Notes: generated by a model from the letters alone, not told the origin. Positions 11,150 to 22,378 are shown, numbered from the stretch's first letter. The stretch is 64,000 nt of DNA from Sepiola atlantica (GCA_963556195.1 OY744516.1:35396778-35460777), one strand, 5' to 3'. A program made the numbers and translations.

Positions 11150-12600
11150 GTAAGTTACGAGTCATTTTTATTGATACATTTGACAAAGCCATCTCCAGTA
11201 AATAAGCCTGGTTTTCAAATTCATTGATTTAACGCAGTATATCCCATATTTATTTTTACTATTAGTCCCTTTCATGGAGCCTGACTTTTTATCGACCATG
11301 ATAATGCATTTTTGTTTAAAATCAACAAATAAAATGTAATGGCTATAAACAGGTAGTTTGGGACTCAGCAATTGGTCAGCATCAAATAAGAAATATGCCA
11401 TGTGCAATCCGAATCACCCTCTTTATATCAATGAGCTTAAAAAAATGTAGACGAATGTGAAATCATAGCACCCGATGGCATGTCATACCCTCATATTCGA
11501 AACAGAAGTTGCTTAACTGTAAAAACAAATTCACAAACAAGCAAAATCAGTGTTATTTTTATGTGGATTCCTTCAGATTAACATTTAAAAAAAGAATAGA
11601 AAATGATACAAGTAATAAATTAGCAAAAATTAATAAAAAAATAAGAATATAAACATTAAAAAAATTATGAAAATATGTTATTTTATGTTTATTGTTACAA
11701 AAGCCTTTATTTTAGCTTAGCAAAAGACGATTTTTTTTTTTTTTTTTTGAAAAAAATGAAAACAATATCTTGTGGGATTTTGCAAGTCAGACTCAAATAG
11801 CCTTTAAGCTGACAAATCAAACTTTGTTTCTGACTCGCCAATTTTCCATGTGTCATTGTTGTACCATGTTATTCACAGTATTTGTTATACTTTATGTAAA
11901 AAATTACTTAGTCTTGCCCAGACAATCTATATTATGAAACATCTTTACCTAATCCCAAAAAAAATCAAATTGAACAAGGGGGATAACTCTTAAAATATTA
12001 AAAGAGTTGTATCCTTTACAACTAAAATCCTGTTTATTTTTCTGTATAAGTTAATAAAATGGCCAAACAAATAAAGATTATAAACCAAAATGACTTTGCT
12101 GCACCCTGGGCAACACCGGGTTTGTTATAAATTTAGACAGTCGAATCTATCAATATGAATTTTGTACAATTTTGTCACACTGTTGATCCATAAACAAGAA
12201 TGATGCTATGACAACTTGAAAAACAGAGAGCATACTTAAACACACAATCACTTTAAACATTATATGAGCACTTTACATCATCTGCGGAATCTTGTAAATT
12301 AAATGTACATTTTGTTAATATGCACATTTTTAATAAAAAAAAAAAGTTTTGTTTTGTAAACTTTGGAGATTTATGAAAACTTGAAAAATACATAGTTTTA
12401 TTTACAAAACTTTTTATTTAAGCAAAATTTATAAAAAAACGTAACAAACAATTTTTTTTTTTTAATTATCAATAAAAATATTTTTTTAAATATTGGATTT
12501 TTTCCTATAAAAATCCCTAATCATAAGTGATAAAACCGGAAGTCAGAAGTAAAAGAATAAAAATATATATATATATATATTTTTTTTTATCGGTATTAAG
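11150..12600. other. AT-rich intron sequence
   Basis: Dystrobrevin intron between exons 2 and 3. I see only homopolymer A/T runs and a short TA tract near 12563; no exon, RNA gene or recognisable element. Confidence 0.5.
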
Positions 12601-12641
12601 ACAAAATTTGGTTGTTTTTCATTCTAGGTTCCTCAAAAAAA

Positions 12642-12790
12642 TAGCACACGATCTTTTTTGTTTTGATTTATTTTTTAAATGTAGATTTATAAGTTAAAAA
12701 AAAAACCAAACAATTGTTGTTTTTAAATTACAGAAGATATTTATGTTTTTTTGATTTGTTGCAGGAAACTTAGAAATGGGAGGTTACTAA
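12642..12790 (+). pseudogene. Tandemly duplicated splice acceptor with truncated copy of dystrobrevin exon 3
   Basis: Bases from TAGCACACGATC at 12642 to GGTTACTAA at 12790 are repeated almost perfectly at 12791-12938; the visible difference is in a poly(A) run. The copy includes the polypyrimidine tract, the CAG acceptor (12762-12764) and 23 coding bases (12765-12787). It then breaks into TAATAG. Entering here in phase 1 would give GNLEMGGY followed directly by stops. It is a decoy 3' splice site or an aborted exon duplication. Confidence 0.85.
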
Positions 12791-12912
12791 TAGCACACGA
12801 TCTTTTTTGTTTTGATTTATTTTTTAAATGTAGATTTATAAGTTTAAAAAAAAACAAACAATTGTTGTTTTTAAATTACAGAAGATATTTATGTTTTTTT
12901 GATTTGTTGCAG

Positions 12913-13087
12913 GAAACTTAGAAATGGGAGGTTACTATCCGACACATGCATCTGATGATGTAGATGGATGGCGAGAAGAAGTGAAGCGACGATTGGACCA
13001 GGAATCAGAATTTCTGGCACAACTACGGGCAAGACGGCAAAAGGGGAGCAACAGTAGTAGCCGAAACCATAGTGATTCCGAAACAGA
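12913..13087 (+). CDS. DTNA-like: Dystrobrevin exon 3 of 5
   Basis: The acceptor is TTTGTTGCAG and the donor is ACAGA|GTAAGTA. The exon enters in phase 1 and leaves in phase 2. It encodes NLEMGGYYPTHASDDVDGW, then a charged segment (REEVKRRLDQ) and EFLAQLRARRQKGSNSSS. The FLAQ-x-x-ARR/K block matches the conserved FLAQIHARK segment of vertebrate dystrobrevins and is the best second anchor for the identification. The acceptor and the first 23 coding bases also occur 148 bp upstream as a tandem duplicate that runs at once into stop codons (see the decoy entry). Only the copy at 12913 continues into the full open exon. Confidence 0.86.
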
Positions 13088-13318
13088 GTAAGTAAACCTG
13101 ATTTACATACATACATACAACACGATAAATAAAAATAAATAGTATTGCGAACATTTGCAAGTAGAACCCAAACCCAGCAGAAAGTGCTCAATCCCAAAAG
13201 ATAGATAAATAAAAATGATATATATGTTAACATTCCAAAAACTTTAAAATTAATATTATGTTTTAGTATTTAAATTATATATAGACAATTTATAAAAGGC
13301 TAATAACAATCCATAGAT

Positions 13319-13347
<29 letters not shown>
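13319..13347. repeat. (TA)n microsatellite
   Basis: Alternating TA tract in the intron between dystrobrevin exons 3 and 4. Confidence 0.9.
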
Positions 13348-13349
<2 letters not shown>

Positions 13350-13853
13350 TGAAAAGTTACACATTAAAAACGTTGCTGGAATGGCAATAATAAGGAGAAT
13401 ATTTTTTTTAATATTTTGAAAACCTGGACAACACAAATTATTTGTTTTATAAAATAAATTATTTATTTACCTTAAAAACTTTTTTTTAAACTTGAGTACT
13501 TTCGATGATAAACATCTTTATCAGAAGTATAAGCATATTTTTTCTTCTCTTCTTTTTTCGTATAATCCTACCCGACTGAGACATATTTATCGCAGTCAAG
13601 TTGAAATTCGTCTAAATTCGATAAATGTTGATATGCCGTTGTGTGTAGCATGCGATTATGTGAATAAGGTAGTTTGAAAAGTCAGACATGTTAATAAAAT
13701 AAATGGAATATTAGTTTACTGTTGTTTTTTTATACGATTTTGTCTTTTAGATTTCTGTGGTTCTGCCTATTAATGAATGAATTCAATTTTCTTTTTTGTG
13801 ATTCTTTTTTTGTATTATGAGTTAACGTTTTCTGTTTTATTCTGTGTTTGTAG

Positions 13854-14007
13854 GTACATTCCTGACGATTGTGAGTCTTATGGCCGGACGGACGATGATG
13901 CAAGCGCCCTTGTCACAGACGATGGTGAATCCTATGTAGGGACAAATGATGGAAGCCGAGTACAGACAGATGATGAAGACTCTGAACTCTACGATAACCA
14001 TCCGAAA
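13854..14007 (+). CDS. DTNA-like: Dystrobrevin exon 4 of 5 (acidic ESY/TDD repeat exon)
   Basis: The acceptor is TGTTTGTAG and the donor is AAA|GTAATT. The exon enters in phase 2 and leaves in phase 0. The product is strongly acidic and carries two copies of a short degenerate repeat (ESYGRTDD, ESYVGTND), then RVQTDDEDSELYDNHPK. Vertebrate dystrobrevins have an acidic Tyr-containing segment here (around DADPYVQPEDENYEN), so the position agrees although the sequence diverges. The tyrosines in acidic context could be phosphorylation sites (inference). The donor is weaker than the others in this gene and leads into a 22.7-kb intron. Confidence 0.82.
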
Positions 14008-14234
14008 GTAATTACATCTTTCTTCTTCTCCGTATGAATACAACATTTTATTAAATTTTTCTTTTTTCTTTCACGCCTTGAGATTCTTCATTAAAGTCAT
14101 TATCATGGGGCATGATATACTCATGGACGGAGGACGATTCCACTCAATGTTCGTTTGCTTTTGTAGTTGACGAAAGAAATTCTTGGAATAACTTTTATCT
14201 TATTCAATTGAAATAAGTATAAGATGTATATATT

Positions 14235-14640
14235 TTATTACCTCCACCAAGGCCGATTGGCAGATTGTTTTCAGTGGAATTTGTCAAGAAGCCATGTTTG
14301 TTTGTGTACATCCTTGCATCCACATCGCTTGACCAATTGTCACCAAAATTGCTTAAAATATCGATCATGATAAAAACTTAAAACTGATTTTATTTTGGGA
14401 TACTTAGGTTAAAGGTCAGTCACAGAAGAGCTCACACCTTTGGTAATAACTTTGGTTCTTTTCATCGTAAGGTGTCCATTTTCTCCAACTATGATGCTCT
14501 TTCATAACAGCAACCACTATTCAAAATTCTAGCTTGATCAGATAAATAGTTTTTGAGTTACCAACGTTTTCATGGCATAACTTCTGGAATAATTCATGCA
14601 ATATGGAGAAATAAGGCTCAGATAAAATTTTGACCCATCC
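14235..14640. repeat. Unclassified interspersed repeat
   Basis: Begins TTATTACCTCCACCAAGGCC and TTTGTTTGTGTACATCCTTG, wording typical of invertebrate interspersed repeats, and has no long reading frame. Family and boundaries uncertain. Confidence 0.35.
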
Positions 14641-14659
14641 TTAAGCTGTCAGGGGGGAT

Positions 14660-14926
14660 GCAGTCTCATGACATTTTTTTTTTACATTTTTGAAATAAAA
14701 AGTCAAAAATTTCTTCAAACAGAACTGAATTGAATTGTGTAGGATCGGCCTCCAGTTATGAGTCCATCATTTCCCATGATCAGGCCTTTAATCAAGAACA
14801 CCATGGGCATGTCAGAAAGAAACATGCAGACAATAAAATGAATGGAAATGAGGGGGGAGGGGGACCACTACAAAATGGATTTTATTTCCCCCTAATTTGT
14901 AATTGTGAATAAAGTTTATTTTTGTA

Positions 14927-14962
<36 letters not shown>
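14660..14962 (+). pseudogene. Possible retrocopied transcript end with poly(A)
   Basis: AATAAAG at 14909 lies about 20 bp before a run of more than 30 A (14932-14962), the layout of a reverse-transcribed mRNA 3' end. A short upstream frame (...SYESIISHDQAFNQEHHGH...) is not recognised. A genuine terminal exon with a genomic A-run is the alternative. Confidence 0.35.
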
Positions 14963-14964
<2 letters not shown>

Positions 14965-15654
14965 AAAAATAAAATTTTTTTAAATATTGTTTAGTTTTAG
15001 GTTCTGATCGTCATTTTAATTTTTGTTGATCGATTTTTGTTCCTTTCGTATCGGAAGAATCAAAAGAGAAGTAACTTAAGGATGAATTTAAATCTGAAAC
15101 TCAAATTCTATTGTGTCAAAGGTAAATAAAATGAATGGTTGCAAATTTTATTGGAAGAATTTATATAAAATCTCATCTATATAATAAAAGTGAACGTGTG
15201 TCCTGCTTGTTTCGATAATTATGTATGCCAATTTAGTTTTATTTGCAAAGAAAGAGCGGCTTAATCTTAATAATAACTGATAATAATAAAGAAAGGAAAT
15301 AATCATGCATGTAAATTTAATTTTATGAGCAAAGAGGAGGTTTAATCTTAACTAATAATAAAAAAAAAATAGAATTCCTTTCACTTGTAATAGACACACA
15401 AAAAAATATTCCATTGTTTTTAATATTTCTGTGACTAAATAGAGAGAGAGACGATTAGTTTATTTTTTAAAGTAAAACTTATCTTACGCATTAAAAATTT
15501 ATTTTTTATAAAACTTGTGTATTTTTTTTTTTACTTAGTTTCACCTCATTAGTTGTTTTGTGTCTTACAATAAAATTTACCTTGTGTGACAACAGTAGGA
15601 AATCAATTGTTATTTATAAAAATAAATTACTTACTACTCCCTCAGGCAATGCAG

Positions 15655-15820
15655 GATAGTCCTACTAGTAAAGAATATTGTACACAAGTCTGGCCACCAA
15701 TAGCCAGTCATGGAAATTGGAATATAATATAAAAATTAGAAGCTGGAGACAAGTGACTACACTAATAAAAATAATAAAATATTCAAATTATAAAAATCGG
15801 TTACAAACTTTATGTTTAAC
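15655..15820 (+). pseudogene. LINE family H fragment
   Basis: Frame-broken relative of the copy at 27800-28460, with shared EYCT...W.P..SHGNWN. It ends where the short U2-SINE begins. Confidence 0.5.
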
Positions 15821-15821
15821 T

Positions 15822-16028
15822 ACTTTTGACTAGGAACAAAGTGTAGTATCTGTTCTGATACTACATCGTTTCTGTCCTCAGTAAATGAAGGGAGAAATCT
15901 TTTTAGACTGAGGCATTTTAAAAATGTGGGTCCCAATCCAAAGTTCTCCTTTTTGTAGAGCTGAAGTTTCCCCATATTAAAAACCGACCCTGTGTCTAAC
16001 TCTACCCTCGTGGGGAGACAAGTAAATA
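15822..16028 (+). mobile_element. Short U2-snRNA-headed SINE
   Basis: The head CAAAGTGTAGTATCTGTTCT is the U2 snRNA 5' segment around the branch-point recognition region. The tail is TCTAACTCTACCCTCGTGGG then GAGACAAGTAAATA. The body differs from the longer U2-SINEs elsewhere in the window, so this is a second subfamily. Confidence 0.6.
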
Positions 16029-16264
16029 GGATACTACTTTACTAAACAGGCTTGTTTGTGATATCTAATCAAAGACCTTCGATAGGGTTTCGCATAAATG
16101 TTTGCTTCACAAGCTTGCGAGCTATGGAATATCTGGCGATGTCTTCACAACCATCAAGTCCTTTCTCTCTGATAGGTTTATAAATGTAGTTGTTGATGGG
16201 CAGAAGTCGGAAGCACATTGTATCGATACCGGCGTGCCCAACTCTCTTCCTTTTTTTTTTAATT

Positions 16265-17000
16265 ACTTTTATTCACCCCAAACAAGGCACATTACCACCG
16301 AGACGTAAAGGGCTACTGTGAACAAAGGGAGCATTCTAAGTGAGAAATTGTGCAGCGAGAGGTTTGTTCACATTACATTTAAATTTCAGTATGTTTGTAC
16401 AGTCATGGACATAAGTGAGCCGGGAAGGAATTCCAAAGGCTAGTAGTTTGAGGAAAGAAGCTATTAGAGTGGAAAACCCTCCGACATCTGAGGACCTCCA
16501 CAGTGAACGGAATGGGATTTAACTGATTGTCGGGTTGGTCGGGTGTATTTATGTCGCAGGGGCACCAGAGCACATTTCATTGAAGTACTTGTAAAACAAG
16601 CACAGGGATGCAAGATTGCGCTGATGGGATAGGGGATAAAGTTTGGTAGACAGCATGGGACCTATTAGATGAAGGGCTCTTTTTTTTTAACCTTGTCTAA
16701 GAGAGAGAGAGAGAGAGACTAGTGGTTGGTGCACCAGCCAAGATGTGACAACACTACTCCATGCATGGGCAGATAGTGGCTTTGTAGAGATATAGGATAC
16801 TGGCAGGTGAGAGAAATTTTCTAGCATGGTAGAGGGAGTCCACTTTCCTTGCAGCAGCCTTGGCAGTAACTTCTATGTATTTGTTTCAAGTTATGTTACG
16901 TGTGAATGTTAGACAGTAGAGTTTGAATGTTGGACTCTCGGGTAGGGTGCTATTTGCCATGGCAATCGGTGGCTGAAAAGGTTTCTTATAATCGTTAAAG
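16265..17000 (-). mobile_element. LINE family B 3' fragment nested in LINE C
   Basis: Antisense 3' end beginning after a poly-T run (poly-A of the inserted copy). On the minus strand it contains the CCHIW.GAPTTS region seen also at 34060-34329. A (GA)n run has expanded near 16700. Confidence 0.75.
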
Positions 17001-17696
17001 GAAAGGAACTCTTCATCAGTGATTTTCCAAATTATATTCTGAAATGATTTGGTTGTCTATAGTAGCACTTCTTAGACCATTCTCTCTCTTCCAACCTAGA
17101 GCACGGGGGTAAAAGTGGCTTGTTACTTTTAACACCTCTAAAATCAAACTTCTCTCCTTTTATTAGCAATGTTTGGATTCTCATTTTGCCTCAGTATAAA
17201 TGAATAGTTCACTCCTTTGCCTTGATAAGCTCCTAGGACCGACTTTCACTTCAATCTTGAAAGGGAAGACTTACATCAAATCTGTTGCTAAGGTCGCTGG
17301 AAACATGGTTGGATCATTCGACCGCTCCAAAAAATACTTGACTCTTGACGCAATCCTTTACCTGTATAAGAGTCAGATACATCCTACGATGGACTACTGT
17401 TGCCACATCTGGGGAGGTGCTGCTCAATACATCCTTTCCTGCCTTGACAAAGTACAAAACCGACTTTGCAATCTAGTGGGGGATGATCACTTCTCTTCCC
17501 TACAATCCCTTTCTTACAGAAGAGATGTCGCTCTGTGAACATGTATGCATGCGTGTTTGTTTGTGCATTCATTACACTAGCCGTAATCGTCGTGCTGGTC
17601 CAAAGGTTGTGCTGCAATCTCGTCTCCGTGCTGCAACAAAGACTCTCATGCCAAGCAGAATCACAACTCCAGTCTAAAACAAGTAACAAATTTATT

Positions 17697-18195
17697 TGTT
17701 AGAGGTTATAAATAAAACTCGTGTACCCCGGTTGAATGGTAGAGTTGTAAACGAGATCTCTCTATCCCGGTGAAATAAAACATAAGTCCAACACAACCCT
17801 TTAACTAAAAGACCCAGACGGGCCCATCTTCCCCGGGCAGCACACAGCTTCCAACTGCTCGCCAGCTATCCCAGCCAACCTCCAACTTCCTGTCATGCCC
17901 AGTGGCCAAGTCTCACCACTCTCATCCCTTAGGGTCCTTTTGACCCTGGTCTGTACTGGACCACCCAAGATCTCGCTACTTTAAACTTGAGATAACCTGT
18001 CAGTCTACCTGGAGCGGTTTTATCATGGAGACATCTGAACATCACTTTTGTGTTTCAACATCATTGTCTGTTTCAACGAGATACTTAATTCACCTCAAAG
18101 GAAAACAACCTTTTGGGGTGGCCCAAATAAAATCAAAGATATTTTCACTTTATTTTGTGCCCCCCCCCCTCCTTCCCCTGGTCGAGCATCTAACA
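17697..18195. mobile_element. LTR-like insertion (candidate solo LTR)
   Basis: A 499-bp segment bounded by TGTTAGA and TCTAACA, the TG...CA format of LTRs, lying within LINE C. It has mixed GC, a TATAAA-like stretch and AATAAA hexamers. Target duplication is ambiguous, so classification is tentative. Confidence 0.4.
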
Positions 18196-18634
18196 TTTGC
18201 AAAGCCCGCCATTAATATACATCACTAAAGAAACTGCAGCTCGTCTTTCTCTACTCTATCACTACTTTCATAATAGATACTCGACTGAGCTCCAATCTCT
18301 AATTTCTCCCTAGAAAACATTCATAGCAAGAACTCGTCTAACTACCAACACTGCAAAAAAAAACCAAGTGGAACTTCAATAACTGCGGAATAATACGACG
18401 AGACTTTTTCTAAACTAGCTACAACATGATTGTCTTCAGCTCCAATGTCTTGTCGAGCTGTCCTCTTTAATAATCATATTTGGCCCTTTCCACTCATTTC
18501 CAATCCTCTCATAGTATTGTTCATCATCCAACTGGCGATTAACCCTTATCCTTGTGTGGCTTTTGGCCTTGGTAAATAGTAACTCATTAGTATTAGAAAA
18601 GAAGCAAATATATTTATTTAATGACAGATATTAC

Positions 18635-18968
18635 CTTTTTTTTAAAATCTCCCTCCCACAGCAGTAAGATGTGACACAAGGTCAAAAGGTGGGATTGAAA
18701 AGCCAGTGCCATAGAGGTTGAGCACTCTGACCTACAAAAAATGTCTGGGCAGCCATGTCAACATTTCCCGGTAGGAGCACACTAACCTCTTCTCAAAGAG
18801 TGAGAAGGCAAAACCTGAGAGGGTGGACCTCTTAGAACTGCACGGGGCAAACTCTAAGACCAGCAGAATCAAGGCCCGAAGGCCAAGACGGTACCAGTCT
18901 TAGGGATGTAGCATCCATCGGAATAGATACTACACTTTGATCTCAGCCAAAAGGCTGAGAAAAAAATA
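18635..18968 (-). mobile_element. U2-snRNA-headed SINE, copy a
   Basis: Read on the minus strand it starts TTCTCAGCCTTTTGGCTGAG then ATCAAAGTGTAGTATCT, closely matching the first ~45 nt of U2 snRNA. It then enters a GC-rich body with hairpins and ends in TGCTGTGGGAGG. Flanked by an 11-bp target duplication ACAGATATTAC (18624-18634 and 18969-18979). Confidence 0.85.
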
Positions 18969-19194
18969 ACAGATATTACTAAATTTGGTTGTTTTTGTTA
19001 AATAGTACGTATTGAATCCAAAAGTGCTCAATACTATTAAAAATAGAGCAATTATTATATTGCCAAGGTTTCGACCTAACTGTCTCTTCAGAACCAAATA
19101 ACACACCAAAATAAACCTGTTTATTGAAAGTATTCACGTATCCAAATCCAATACGCTTTCAGTTGGGATGCAAAAAGCTCATTTGCTCAGCAAG

Positions 19195-19620
19195 TCATTA
19201 TCATAAAATTCAGTTTAACGGCCGTTTTACATGTTGGCATGTGTTAGATGGTTTGTAGAAATTGACTTCCAAACTAATCTATCTCTTGCTCAATCTTTAA
19301 TTTTACCTCTTTCTGTCAAGTGCATCTTTATCACTTCCACCCATGTTTTCCTTGGCCTTCCCCTGTGAAATAACCTTACTCCCTCAATTATTCTACATCT
19401 ACTGACTCAAGAACTCTCATCCATTCTTTCAACATGGCCATACCATCGAAGTCTCTTGTTCTGCACATATCTCCCTGTACTGTCCAGATTTAATCTTCCT
19501 CTAAGGTCATCAGATCTAAGCCTGTCTTTAAGACTTGCATTATGCATCCATCGTATCATTTTCATATCATTTCTCTCCATGCAACGCATGTCCTCAACCC
19601 TCATTGACTAGGTTTCACTT
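19195..19620 (-). pseudogene. LINE family E C-terminal fragment
   Basis: The minus-strand frame reads DMRCMERNDMKMIRWMHNAS, LKDRLRSDDLRGRLNLDS and RLRWYGHVERMDESS, the C-terminal region of a non-LTR element. A 3' UTR like the one at the right end of the window follows. Related fragments are at 21905-22120 and 63370-64000. Confidence 0.75.
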
Positions 19621-20304
19621 TTACATATGATCACCCTTGGCCGACAGTAATTGTCAAAAGTTTTGTCTAAAAAGAAATAAGAATAAAACTCAAAAGAACA
19701 AACTCGAACGAAGAAGAAAGAAGACGCAATTCTTATGTTTTTAGACATTCAACCGGAAATAACTATACAAAAAAGTTTGCAGACATGTGCAAACTGAGCC
19801 ACACACACATGCTGAGAGAATTATTAGAAATGCATCACACCAATCAATAAGTCCCGGGCCCGACACATAGATGTCGCCACCTAATAAATAAAATTCATAT
19901 GATTTTTATAAAGTATTAACCTTCAAATGGCACATGTCAAAATTTGAGTCCAATCGGATAATCAGTTTACAAATTAGTTATTTAAGTGAAGCTACTGCGG
20001 CAAATTTTCAAAATAATTGAAAAATCTGAATTTTGTTGTGTTGACCGGAATATTTGCAAATGCACAGTCTCTCAGACTGTCTCCACCTTTGAGGATATGG
20101 AGAGAGTTCATCTGAGGGACAAAAGTGATGAACGCATATAGTGTGAGACTCCCAACAAAAATCACTGGTGCTACCAGATCAGACTGTCTGAAAATACCAG
20201 CTTCCTGACTTAAAATGCACCAAATATTGATGTTATTGTTTTTTTTCCTTTACTTTTGTAAAACTGTTCTGCAAATCTAAAAACAAAAACAACAATTTTC
20301 TTCA

Positions 20305-20700
20305 ACAAAACAACAAAACTAAACACCATGAATAAATATTTGAAGATATAAAGAACTTGAAGCATAAAATCTTTTACCAAAATGACTGGATTCAGCATTA
20401 AATAACTCGAAAAGGGTTGATATGCCGTAAAACAAAACAACCAAACCAAGCATCATGAATAAATATTTGAAAATATGAAGAACTTGAAGCATAAAATCTG
20501 TTACCAAAATGACCGGATTCGGCATTAAATAACTCAAAAAGGGTTGGTATGCCATAAAACAACCAAACAAAACACCATGAATAAATATTTAAAGATATAA
20601 AGAACTTGAAGCATAAAAACTTTTACTAAAATGACTGGATTCGGCATTAAATAACTTGAAAAGAGTTGATATGCCGTAAAACAAAACAACCAAACAAAAC
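20305..20700. repeat. ~123-bp tandem repeat, three copies
   Basis: CATGAATAAATATTTGAAGA begins at about 20328, 20453 and 20577. The unit includes GCATTAAATAACTCGAAAAG then GGTTGATATGCCGTAAAACA. The minus-strand frames are repeat artefacts. A diverged single copy lies near 32449-32510. Confidence 0.88.
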
Positions 20701-21139
20701 CAAACCCAACAACAATCAAACCGTTGTCAACAGCCTCTATCTTTTTTCCTTTTGTGTGAAAAAGAATTATCACAAATCAAGCAGGGATCAACAATGACAC
20801 AACCCTCAAACCATTTGCACAAAATCACCAACTATTGCAAATCAGATGGGGACTGACTTAGACACCAACGGACATAAACAGCTGCTGCAGATAAACCGGG
20901 TACCAACTGATGGCATAAGAAGTGAATGAATGCACACAATTGATTTCATTTGCATAGAATTATATGCATGGGTGACAAAAAAGGCATTGGTAGAGTCATA
21001 TCTTCGGCTTCTTCACCTAACACTGGCACTCAAGAATAGGCATACATGCTAATTTCAGCGTTTTTATTTCGTTTTTGAAGTTTGCAAAGCCAGGCCAAGA
21101 AAACATTTGATTCATTAGCTTGTTTAAAAAGTTATTTTA

Positions 21140-21660
21140 GAATCAAACTTGTCAAGCAATCAATCAATTTTATTGGCAAAAAAATAACAAAGTGCAACAA
21201 AACATGTAAAATACAGTTAGAAGATATGCTGTCTGAATGTTTGTCCAAGACGACTTTAAACCTGGATATGGTAGGCATCATCAACAAAACCTCCTCTGGT
21301 AGGCTGTTCCAAGGAGCAGAAACATGGACAGAGAATGCTGCCTTTCCTCTGTTGAGATAAAAGCGACAATGGTATATATCTTCTGCAGGTGACCGCCATT
21401 AGGTGTTGGGGTGAAAAACTCAAAAGGTAGATTTACATTCCTGTTGATGATTCTGTAGAATCAGGTCTCATCGCATCCTTCGCTGCTCAAGTGAGAACAG
21501 ATTTAGTCTTTGAAACCGTTCTTTGTCGGTAAGCGTGCAAAATCCTGTCATCATCTTGGTTGCCAATTGTTGAACACGCTCCAGGTGTAGAATATCTTTT
21601 TGAAGATGGAATTTGTATCTATAGGGGACAGAATCCATACTGTGATCAATAAATATCTAT
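21140..21660 (-). pseudogene. LINE family D 3' fragment (CR1-like)
   Basis: On the minus strand it encodes a degraded C-terminal motif set such as LERVQQLATKMMTGF and LNLFSLEQRRMR. It then has FFTPTPNGGHLQ-type sequence and a short 3' tail rich in TTG. The frame is broken. The + strand reading frame here is a shadow. Confidence 0.65.
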
Positions 21661-21904
21661 AGTTCAACTGCTTTGTTTGTTTGTTTGAGTGTGGGTCTGT
21701 ATTAAGTTACAGCCCGCTTCTTTTTTGTCTGCCAAATTGGATGCTTGTTTAGAACTTTCTTGCAAAGGTATTTCTACATGGAGGCTATGAACAGGATACA
21801 AACCTATGCAACGATTGTCCATTAGATTTAGATTAATGTAATTCTGCAACAACTAGTAATTAATCTATGTGAAGCTTTAATTGGTTAAACCTGATTTAAA
21901 TTTG

Positions 21905-22120
21905 GTCATGTGGTAAGGCTTAGATCTGATGACCTCAGAGGAAAATCAAATCTGGACAATGTAGGAAGATGCACGCAGAATAGGAGACTTTGATGGTATG
22001 GCCACATTGAAAGAATGGATGAGAGTTCTTGGATTAGTAGATGTAGAACAGTTGAGGTAACAGGTTCAGTTGACAGGAGAAAGCCAAGGAAATAGGGCTA
22101 ACTTCTTTTACAGTTTAGGA
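21905..22120 (+). pseudogene. LINE family E fragment
   Basis: Begins GGCTTAGATCTGATGACCTC and carries RLRWYGHIERMDESSW-type coding with disruptions; closely related to the 19195 and 63370 copies. Confidence 0.65.
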
Positions 22121-22245
22121 AGTGGAAAAATACAAACAAAACGTTGTCACTATTGTCAGTAAAAACAATAACAAATGCAAATAAAAACTTATATATATGT
22201 ATATGTATATTTATAATAATACTTTTATCTATATAAACATCATAA

Positions 22246-22378
22246 GCGACACATCCATTGGAGATGTTTCGATCATAGCTTTAATATGCTAAGATCTCAT
22301 CAGGTTTGTAAAACATGTTCGTTTCTTTAACTGTTCATATTAAACATATCATGGAAACATCTCCAATGGATGTGTCGT
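22246..22378. repeat. Inverted-repeat (foldback) element
   Basis: GCGACACATCCATTGGAGAT then GTTTC is repeated inverted at the right end, with a ~85-bp loop; TA tracts lie on both sides. Confidence 0.75.

Larger units (their letters stand above)
16045..18620 (+). pseudogene. LINE family C remnant with nested insertions
   Basis: RT pieces on the + strand: 16050-16250 (a degraded DISKTFD motif, then HKLASYGISGDVFTTIKSFL and GQKSEAHCIDTGVP) and 17060-17540 (YLYKSQIHPTMDYCCHIWGG, LDKVQNRLCNLVGDD). A final C-terminal piece is at 18225-18420 and the 3' UTR runs to about 18620. The first gap is filled by an antisense LINE B (16265-17000) and the second by an LTR-like insert (17697-18195). Several stops show it is dead. 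Confidence 0.75.

Noticed and set aside
18635..18968. A functional U2 snRNA gene
   Set aside because: Only the first ~45 nt match U2; the Sm site and 3' stem-loops are absent and the copy has SINE target duplications.
20210..20773. Minus-strand hydrophobic frames suggesting a membrane protein
   Set aside because: They are copies of the same peptide (VILVKDFMLQVLYIFKYLFM) read from a 123-bp tandem repeat.
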